Shown here piece by piece: positions 55,010 to 64,000 of a stretch of 64,000 nt of DNA. The stretch is from Lactuca virosa. Lineage: Eukaryota > Streptophyta > Magnoliopsida > Asterales > Asteraceae. A model generated the notes under the pieces. It searched no databases and was not told the origin of the DNA. It saw only the letters and a list, made by a program, of their open reading frames with translations. Every line of letters begins with the position of its first letter. The stretch's first letter is position 1. Location of the stretch: NCBI GenBank assembly GCA_928212115.1, contig CAKMRJ010001112.1, positions 406,482,404 through 406,546,403 of the forward strand, written 5' to 3'. Made by a program: the position numbers and the translations under genes.

Positions 55010-57988
55010 ATATTCTAAATCACATATGATTAACATTGTGTTATATTATTATATTTGACGGTCTTTAATCATATATGATTTTTTTGATGTTTACTCATAT
55101 ATAATTTTTTGATAATATCTATATTAGTAACATATGATAGAAATCATATGTGATTTACATTCAATTATGATCAACGAATTTTTATTTATAATGACTATGT
55201 TCAACCTCGAATTCATTTGATTGAATTCATATGTCATTTAAACCTTTTATACTCATAATAGTTTTAATAATATATGATTAAAATCACATATGATTAGAAA
55301 AAACAAGTTTTATTCATTAATCACATGTTATTATTGTCATAAAAAAGCATATTATGGTTTAATCGCATGTGATTATCATCTTACATATATATCAAAAACA
55401 TATTCAATCACATGTGATTACAATCTGTTATGAACAATCTTACATGGCAATAACTGTGTTCAATCATATATGATTTGCTGATGAATTTGAACTTATAATG
55501 AGTTTATACGTATAAAAAAGATTGAATCACATGTGATCACAATCTTTATAAACAATTTATTATTTATTTGTCATGACTTGAAATAATCATATATTATTTT
55601 CTTATAATACATGTATTTGTACATTTCAGAAACCAATAAAGAGACTAGTACACAAAAATTTACAAAAGCAACAGCCAGAAGACCAAATCAAAATGGTAAC
55701 ACTTAAATCATTCAATAATCAGTTGTGATTCATATATTTTATGTGTATAATCAAATATGATTTTCTAATTATATATGTATTTTTCTTCAGAAAAAAACAA
55801 GGAAAGCCTACACAGAAAAAACCTACCAAAAGAAAAACAACAAGAAAAATCAACAACAAAGATAGTCGAAAAAGGTATATTTCAATCACAAATGATTAAA
55901 AAAAACAACACTTTGTTATTAATCACATGTGATTAGTACCTATTATGTAACAAAACAGGTTCAATCACATGTGATTATTATCTCTTATGAACACTATACG
56001 TACACAAAAGATATTTAATCACATGTGATTAAAATTATTAATAACATGTGATTTTACATATATTAATAACAATATGTTCAATCACATGTGATTAAATATA
56101 TATTCATAATAATTTATTCTTTTTTTATCCTTTTTCTCTCTAAAGGAAAAGGAAAAAGAGCAAATGAAGAAGACACAACAGAACGAATGTATAAGTTAAA
56201 ACACGACAAATGTATCATTCAATCACATATGATTATAATATGTATTTGAAATTACATAATTATCAATTATTACTTCATTATTAAAACTTGTTGGTCAATT
56301 ATAAATGTATCAATATATGATTATTATTTTCATAACAGCTGTCGTACTACCTGAAAAAAAAACCGAGTCAAGGAAGAGAAAAGCCATAGCTTCAAAAACA
56401 AAAGATCAACTAGTTGATGAAAATGAAGAAGATTCGGATTCTAAAACAAAAGAGATAAAGAGAAGAAAGAAGAAGATAGTAAAGAAGCATTTTGATACAA
56501 TCAGAAACATTTATAAGTTTGTGATTAACAACTTCATACAAAAAAATAATTTTATTAAATCGTATGTGATTTAATAATTTATTAAATCACATGTGATTAA
56601 TATCTTTTATATACGAAAAAATCAATCACATGTGATTATATAAAAAAAATAATTTATTAAATCATATATGATTTAAAAATTAATCACTTCTGATTCTTAA
56701 ATAATTTTATTAATCATATATGATTCAAAAATCGATCATCGTGTGATTAATATCTTTTATATACAAAAAAATCAATCACATATGATTATACAAAAATTTA
56801 TTAAATCATATATGATTCAAAAACCAATCACTTGTGATTATTCAAAACACATTTCATGTCTTTTTCAGTTAACAGGCATGTGATTAAATTATCAAACATG
56901 TATAATAACATCATTAATTCTTATTATAACATATGAATTAAATTCATTAATTGATATATTTGATGATAGGTGTACACCTGGAGCTTTGCTATCAGTTATA
57001 CAATGCTTCAATGAAGTACAAAAAGATTGCGTGAGACAGATGGGTTTTGGGGGGATATTAAAGATGAAGATGACAGAGGTGCCAGGGGCATTAAGCTGAT
57101 TTGTTCTTAAGAATTTTAACTCAGAGACAAAGAAGATAGTTCTTCAAAGAGGAGTGATTGATGTCACTAAAGAATCGATGAAAGAAATTCTTGGATTTCA
57201 TTTGGGAAGAAAACATTTTTCAAAACTTCCATTCAAAACAAAAGAAGATAAATGTTATGAAGAATGGACAAACCAGTTTGAAGACAAGAAGATGATTTGA
57301 CTTCAAGATATAAAGATGAAGATTGTTTCCACCAACAAGGCATATATGAATTTTAGGATGAATTTCATAGCTTTGTTGATCAACTCGCTGATAGAATCAA
57401 GCTCTTCAGGAAAAGCAAACACCAACCCATTAAACTACATAACAAGCAAGTCGAAAATAAGCAACATCGACATGTGTTCTTATCTGATAGACTGTTTGGT
57501 TAAAAACAAACAGTCTTTTGATCCATCCAATCCAACAAGCAATTTTTATGGACCATGTGCTTATTTGGTGGTACGTTTAATATCTTTTATTCTATTTAAT
57601 TATCTTTAAAATCACATATGATTTTTATTTATTTATAACATATGTTCTAACATGAGTAGATATAATCACATGTGATTTAAATGTCAGATTCTTAAATCAC
57701 ATATGATTGTAAAATCATATATGATTAATAGAATTTTTTACAAAATTAAAACATGTATAACTATAATCACATGATTTAAAAGTATATTTTTAAATAAGTT
57801 TAAACCTGAATACATATAATCACATGTGATTTTAAAAGCAATCTCGTTAAATCACATATAATTGTAAAATCATATGTGATTATTAATGTTTGTTACAAAT
57901 ATTAAAACCTGTATAACTATAATCACATGTGATTTAAAAGTATATTTTTTAAATCACACATAATATATAGTAAATTAATAAATCACAT

Positions 57989-58043
<55 letters not shown>

Positions 58044-60480
58044 AGTTGCTTTATCTAGACATAATCAAATCTGATGTAGTTATGGTTGAAAGAACGCATC
58101 CAGTGATTAAATACGTATTGAAGGAGGTAAGTGTATTTTAAAAAATCTCTATAAAATCACATGTGATTAAATACGTATCTTAAATTACATGCAGGTATGG
58201 GAGAAGAAAATGAGAATGTTAAAGGAGGAGAGGAACAACAAAGAAAAAATAAAGATGAGGGAGGTGTAGACATTGAAGGAGCAGGTAAGTAATATTTTAC
58301 TGAATCATATATGATTGTTAAAAATAACTTTTTACAATCACATGTGATTAACTACAAATTTTTATTATATGCAGATGATGAGGAAGATGAAGCTGATTAT
58401 AATGATCAAGGTTTGGATGACATGAATTTACATGATGAAGGTGTTGAAAAATGATAAAGATGGTGATAATGAAGAAGAACAAAATGACAATGAAGAAGAA
58501 CAAAATGTTGAAGGAGGAGGTAAACAACAATATAAATTAATAAAATAGATATGATTACATATATTATAATCAAATGTGATTACATATATTATAATCACAT
58601 AAGATTGTAAAGGTATGTTATCATATGTAATTATAATGTATGTAATCACATGTGAATACATTCACAAATTAGTAATAATTTTTTTTAATTGTATTCAGGT
58701 GTGGAGGGGAAGAATATAAAAGGGAAGAATGCTAAGAAAGGAGATGGAAGAACTGGTGAAGAACCACAGAGAGTTGGAGAAGGTAAATATGAGTATATAT
58801 TTGTAAAATAGATATGACTATAAAATAATTTTTTGTTAATCACATATGATTACATATGTAATAATCACATATGATTACATATGTTGTAATCACATATGAT
58901 TATATTCAAAATAACATTATAATCTATTTGTACATATATAATAATCACATATGATTACATGTATTGTAATCATACGTTATTATTATCACAAATGTTGTAA
59001 TCATATGTTATAATAATCACATGTGATTATATTCACATAGCAATATAATATCTTTGTACAATATTTTTTTAATCACATATGATTACATATATAATAATCA
59101 GATTTAATTACTTAAAGTATAATCACATGTGATTACATACGCTATAATCATATGTGATTACATATATTATGGAAGGGGAAGAATCTAGAACGAATGAATG
59201 TTGAGAAAGGAAAAGGAATTACCGGTGAAGAACAAAATAGTGTTAGAGAAGGTTAATATAAGAATATATTTCTAATGTACATATGACTATAAAATTATAT
59301 GATTAAATATGTAATAATCGCATGTGATTACAAACATTATAATCACATGTGATTATATTCACATAACAAAATATAATATATTTGTACAATATAATTTGTT
59401 AATCACATATGATTACATAAATGTAAAAATCACATATGATTACACATGTTATAAACACATGTTATTACATACCTTATAATCACATGTGATTATATTAACA
59501 TATAAATATAATATCTTTGTGTAATTTATTTTTTTAATCATATATGATTAATATTTTTTTGAATTATATATCAAGTGTAGAGGGGAAGATTGGTGACAAG
59601 AAAGAAGGAAAAAGTGGACAACAAACACAAAATGTTGCAGGAGGAGGTAAATATGAATATATTTTTCTATATTATATATTATTCTGAAAAAATATATTTG
59701 TACAATCATATATGATAACTAACATATTTTACTTATATGCAAAATTGATAGGAACAAATGTTGTTCAAGGAGAAGGTACCGATCATATTTATCTGATAAA
59801 AATATAGTATTGAAAGACAATTACTTTTTATGTATTAAATAATTTAAGTTCTGTTGTATGTAATTTGTACAATTTAAAAATCTTTTGATGTAATTGATAA
59901 GCACATATGATTAAATCATATGAAGTTTTTCTTTAATTATTGTCTATAAATGTTGATATGTTTTCGTATAATCACATATGATTATTGAAAAACATATCAA
60001 TATTTATCTATAATCACATGTGATTATATGATTATAACCACAAATAACTAAATGATCAAAATCACTTACGATTATAATCACCTATGATTACATGTTCAAA
60101 CGACTATACTAACTTATTATACTAATTACATATCTACAAAAACTCTTCTTTCAATATTATTTATAAAATGTTGATATGTTTTAGTATAATCACAAGTGGT
60201 TATTGTACCTTTATAACTAATCATATGTGATCATAATCGACAAATAGTATTTAACTTTACTATAATCATAACTTTTAATCACATGTGATTACAATACTTA
60301 AAAAGACAATCAATCACATATGATTAAAAGCTATAGCCATGTTATGTTTTAATCATATGTGATAAAAAAATATATATGTTTTAATCATATATGATTATAA
60401 CCAATAAAAAAAAACACAAAAAAGACATTAAATCACAACTGATAAAAACAAAAAAAAAGTAACGATTAATCATATGTGAT
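55010..60480. repeat. Dispersed 14-bp palindrome AATCAYATRTGATT in the introns of the Ulp1-like gene
   Basis: By eye about 80 copies lie here (allowing two or three mismatches) and about 10 more at 63275-63605. Perfect examples: AATCACATGTGATT at 55921-55934 and 59341-59354. Frequent variants are AATCACATATGATT, AATCATATATGATT and AATCATATGTGATT. Spacing is irregular (about 15-200 bp). Exon-like blocks contain almost none. The core CACATGTG/CATATG is an E-box. Confidence 0.85.
57988..58040. repeat. (TA)n microsatellite in a Ulp1-like gene intron
   Basis: About 50 bp of TA ending five bases before a splice acceptor (TTTGTAG at 58045). Confidence 0.95.
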
Positions 60481-60765
60481 AAATACTAACTTATTTCGTT
60501 TATGTGATTTTGAAGAAGATGTGAACAAAACAATAACAAATGTTATTGAAAGTATTTTTGGAAACACATCAGAGTTTAACAATACCCAAATCTTAAATGA
60601 TGATGAAGTCAATTCGGCTTATGACAAGACCATGAAAGAATACAAAGAGCAAAAAGAAAAGAGTAATATGCCCTCGTATAATCTCAACATAAGCCAGTTG
60701 ACACCCCCAGACATGACAGAGGTAAATATTTTTTTGTGTATTTGTACAATATCATATCTTTATGA

Positions 60766-62858
60766 TGTCACACCCCCGAACCGACACGGTGGAAACGTCC
60801 GAGGGCGGATGACGTCATTGTACATTATAATAACAACTGAATATGAATGAAACATAACAACACAAACATTCATTGGGAATTCAAGTTTACATTGTTTACA
60901 ACTTTGTTTGCTCAAAAGTTAAATACAAATAACTGAAAAGTAGAAAACATGCAACATCGATGCCGACCCTCAAAATGGTTTGAATACTTGTTTACTGATT
61001 TCCTGAGAATACAAGTGATTTTGAAAAGTATCAACAATTAAGTTGGTGAGTTCATAAGCATTTTGTATGAGAAGGATTTGTAACGGTTTCGTGTAAAAAT
61101 GATTTTGTATACTTCTAGAAAATCCGATATTTTCTTTAATATGAACTGTAAATGTATGTATTTCCTTTGTATCACTTCCTTGTAAAATGATAATGTACGT
61201 TTCCAGAAAATCTGATATTTTCTTAGATATGAACTGTAGATGTATGTATTTCCTTTGTATATTTTTCTTGTAAAATGATAATGTATGTTTCCCGTATAGA
61301 TCTATACACAACTATCTCGCTCTCCCTCAAGGAGACTCTGGTTATAATGCATGACTTAAGGTGTACACTAGGTAGGTACGGTGAAGGAAACGTATCACAA
61401 GAGCATTAATAGATTTACATGAACTATGAATCATTTTTCTTGTAAAATGAAATAGTTATACCTTTTGAAAAATTATATGGTTCTTCTGATTTGAAAGTGT
61501 GGTTTTGTGACTCCCAAACTATACCAATTATAGTTTATCTTGTATGTTTGTTGAGACTATTTATATAATCTTTTATATAAATATAAAGTTGTTATCTTGT
61601 CTAGTGTCAAAGTATGAAATTAAAACTTGATATCTTTGGGTTGAAACCCACCAAAGTAGTAAATGACTAAAATGTAACTATTTTTGCTAGAAAAACTATC
61701 TTTTAGTAAAAAGTTTCCAAAACCTTGTAGTTTCACAATCATATTTTCTTGATGATATTTGTAACATAATATAAGTTATGTTTTTGGTTAACTTTGCATA
61801 TCAAAACTAATTTATCACAAATATTGTATAAAAGTATTGATAATCCTAACTTGAGAAAATAATGGTCTATACTTCAACATCAAGAAGTAACAACAAGTAT
61901 TTATGTAGTAAATAAAATTTAGCTTATATCCCCCCTCCCCCCCCAAAAAAAACATGAAAAAGATTGAAAGTGTGGGGGTATGAACTCGCCTTGAGTGGAT
62001 TTGTGGGTTGTTTGGAGTGATGAAGTGAAGATTTCAAGACTAAACTCTTGGATAAGATTGTTGAACTTCCTTGGAAAGAGTATTATCCTAAGTGTTTAAC
62101 ACATATTAATGTGTGTATAGAGGATGAAACCAACATAAAATTGTACATAAGCACTAGGGTATTATGAAAATACTTACCAAAATCTAAGGATGAACTTGAA
62201 GCTTAAAATCCTTTGAAACTTGAAAATGAATCCTTGAGAGAAGAAGGGAAGTTATCTGGAAAAAAATGAAGAAATGGTGGGATTTCTGGAAAGGGGTTCT
62301 TCCTTAAGATAAGGAGTAGAATGATTTGATGTTTACTTGGGTGACTGTTGGTTAATGCATGGGTATTCGTTGGGTATTGTTTTGCATGGGAAAAGATCAC
62401 ACTTTCAAATCATAAAGTCAAACCTTATCCTCTTAAATCCCACTAAATTCACTTTAGGATGGCACATGGTGGTGTTTTCGGCCATGCATGACCGAAATCT
62501 CCTCATTCCCTTTGAGATTTCGGTCCTAACTCCCTCACACAAGTAGTTTTCGGCCTTATTGTGGTCCATGGGGGTGTTTTCGGTTTTGGTATCACCCACT
62601 AAGGGTGTTTTCGGTCTAGGCTTTACTCATTAAAGGGTGATTTCGGCCTTAGTGGGGTTCTAGGCCAAAACTATAAAGCAATATGTGGTCTATGATTGGT
62701 TTCCATCTATTTTGGCTTATTATAACTTGTCATATGTTAATTTCGTACATGGTTTGTCATACATATATGTATATACTTATACAAATAATGCCCCCTCTTG
62801 GCCTTCAAGGGTTTATTGCAACAAGGTTACATTGTGAATTCACTTGCACATGGTTACA
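60766..62858 (-). mobile_element. Probable solo LTR in a Ulp1-like gene intron
   Basis: Starts TGTCACACCCCCGAACCG and probably ends at CACATGGTTACA; on the minus strand that is TGTAACC ... GGGTGTGACA, a gypsy-style LTR of about 2.1 kb. No target duplication is visible (TATGA versus GTTTA), so the right end is uncertain. It holds a tandem duplication of about 115 bp (61090-61290) and repeated GTTTTCGG words (62475-62650). No gene, and none of the 14-bp palindromes. Confidence 0.55.
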
Positions 62859-63047
62859 GTTTAGACCTTGCTTGATCCAAATTAAAAGAACAAATGAAAA
62901 AAGAGGCAAAGGAGAAAGAAAAGAAGAAAGATGAGAATAGATACAATCTATTTAAAAAAAAATACTTTGTAGATTGGTTCAATGGAGATGAAGAAAAAAT
63001 AAAATTGAAAGATGTTGATCTGGTAAGTTATTCAAAATCAAATTATT

Positions 63048-63049
<2 letters not shown>

Positions 63050-63093
<44 letters not shown>
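63050..63093. repeat. (TA)n microsatellite in a Ulp1-like gene intron
   Basis: About 43 bp of TA between the exon-like blocks ending at 63022 and starting at 63147. Confidence 0.95.
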
Positions 63094-63096
<3 letters not shown>

Positions 63097-64000
63097 TAAA
63101 TATGACAATAAATATTTAAATGTAGATATTCTTTCCTGTTTGCTAGGAAGATCACATGTTTGTCTATATTTTCAACGTAAAAAATGCAAACATTGTCATC
63201 TTGGATAATAGCAGATCAGATGCAACTGTCGAAGGAAAGTACATGTCTGTACTTAAAAACCTGGTGTGTAAAAAAATCAAATGTGATTAAATAAGAAAGT
63301 CATATATGATTTTACAAAATATGAAAAATAAACAATGTCTTAGTCACACATAATTACATAAAATAAATCACATGTGATTACATAAAACAATCACATGTAA
63401 TTATATTAAAAAAAATAAAATTTTCTAACCACATGATTAATTTAAAAAAATCAAATGTGATTATATAAAATATGAATAAACATTTCAAATCATATCTGAT
63501 TATACATTTGAATTCAAAAATCATCAAAACATTATTTTATGGTTGTAATCACAGGTGATTATGTAAATATTAATAATATCTTTTTATGTTTAATTTGATG
63601 TGATTAACTTTCTTTTTTTTTTAATTTTTAGAAAAAATATTTCACAAGATATTTACAGGAAATAAAACATCCAAGATCACTTGTGTTGGAAGACCCAAAT
63701 CTAAAGCCAAATTTGTTGGATCTCACATGCAAAACAAAAAATAAAAAAACAGATTGTGGAGTGTTTGTATTGAGATAGATGGAAACATATATGGATCAAA
63801 CAGATGGGTCTTATAAAACTGGTTTTATGAAAGAAGGACCACAAGATGCAATGTTAGATTTGATAAGAACAAGATATGCTTATACAATCATGCTTTCTGA
63901 AATTAACCTCATGAAGCATGATATCATAGAGTTAGTACATGCATACAACAAACAAGACGAAGCTAAAAGAAAAATGATGCAAAAGAAGCTTGTCCAGAAA

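Larger units (their letters stand above)
54493..64000 (+). pseudogene. Ulp1/SENP-like (C48) cysteine protease gene of MULE (Kaonashi) type, many exons, inactivated
   Basis: Exon-like blocks: 54493-54538, 55630-55695, 55791-55874, 56146-56211 (linked by phase-1 introns), 56339-56516, 56970-57570, 58046-58126, 58195-58284, 58375-58519, 58699-58782, about 59167-59252, about 59575-59647, 59752-59775, about 60516-60721, about 62894-63022, 63147-63263 and 63632 to the edge. The first blocks encode a Lys/Glu/Thr-rich disordered N-terminus. 56970-57570 holds the plant N-terminal domain of this family (MGFGGILKMKMTEVPGALS, LQRGVIDVTKESMKEILGF). The C-terminal protease shows the triad: His in EDHMFVYIF (63153), Asp in VILDNS (63204), Cys in TDCGVFVLR (63755). 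Ulp1 enzymes cleave SUMO; Mutator-like elements carry them in Arabidopsis. TGA at 57097 and 57298, TAG at 63776 and a frameshift near 58450 indicate a pseudogene. Frames from 58195 to 59775 are hard to reconcile. Confidence 0.75.

Noticed and set aside
55010..60480. CRISPR-like array (many short palindromic repeats)
   Set aside because: Spacing is irregular, spacers are not unique-length, there are no cas genes, and the context is a plant gene with introns.

Overview
This is plant nuclear DNA, almost certainly from a eudicot of the daisy family and most likely lettuce (Lactuca) or a close relative. The evidence is spliced plant genes with GT-AG introns, long (TA)n tracts, Tekay/Del-like Ty3/gypsy elements primed by initiator-tRNA-Met, and palindromes of the ACTCGCCGAGT type that I associate with lettuce repeats. 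The species call is inference. No bacterial, organellar, CRISPR or tRNA gene content was found.

Gene island (about 6.5-14.4 kb). Three host genes look intact: a TRM10-type tRNA (guanine-9-N1) methyltransferase (6597-7861, +, 3 exons); a LEC1-type NF-YB subunit closest to LEC1-LIKE/NF-YB6 (8357-11084, -, 2 exons with a 2.07-kb intron); and a GT-2-clade trihelix transcription factor (12261-14329, -, 2 exons). From memory, the Arabidopsis neighbours At5g47660, At5g47670 and At5g47680 encode the same three kinds of protein, so this looks like conserved microsynteny.

Flanks of the island. On the left are a gypsy LTR fragment, a Helitron end, a gypsy solo LTR (2963-4930) and a PIF/Harbinger-like element (5269-6180, TSD TTA). 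On the right are a hAT-like element (14916-15811), a pseudogene with two nonsense codons (17116-17973), a second Helitron end, a (TA)n-flanked MITE, an F-box pseudogene and an ARM-like pseudogene.

Retrotransposon nest (21643-50247). One gypsy chromovirus sits between perfect CAGTA target duplications. Within it are a decayed Ty1/copia-like element (26857-40525, TSD GTTAT, inserted in RNase H) and a gag-only terminal-repeat element (41577-48052, inserted in integrase). After the copia insertion, a 5.9-kb block spanning the gypsy/copia junction was tandemly duplicated (23584-29485 and 29486-35384), so the copia LTR occurs three times. The copia element carries two families of stem-loops whose loops are conserved while their stems change in a compensatory way.

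Right end (50.3-64 kb). A CATATG-rich minisatellite, a LINE 3' fragment, a long-TIR element between (TA)n tracts, and a many-exon Ulp1/SENP-like protease pseudogene of the kind carried by Mutator-like (Kaonashi-type) elements. Its introns hold roughly 85-90 copies of a 14-bp palindrome (consensus AATCAYATRTGATT) that is essentially absent from its exons. A later 2.1-kb LTR-like insertion (60766 to about 62858) lacks the palindrome.

The strongest candidates for something undescribed are the intron-restricted palindromes and the covarying conserved-loop hairpins of the copia element. All counts are by eye.
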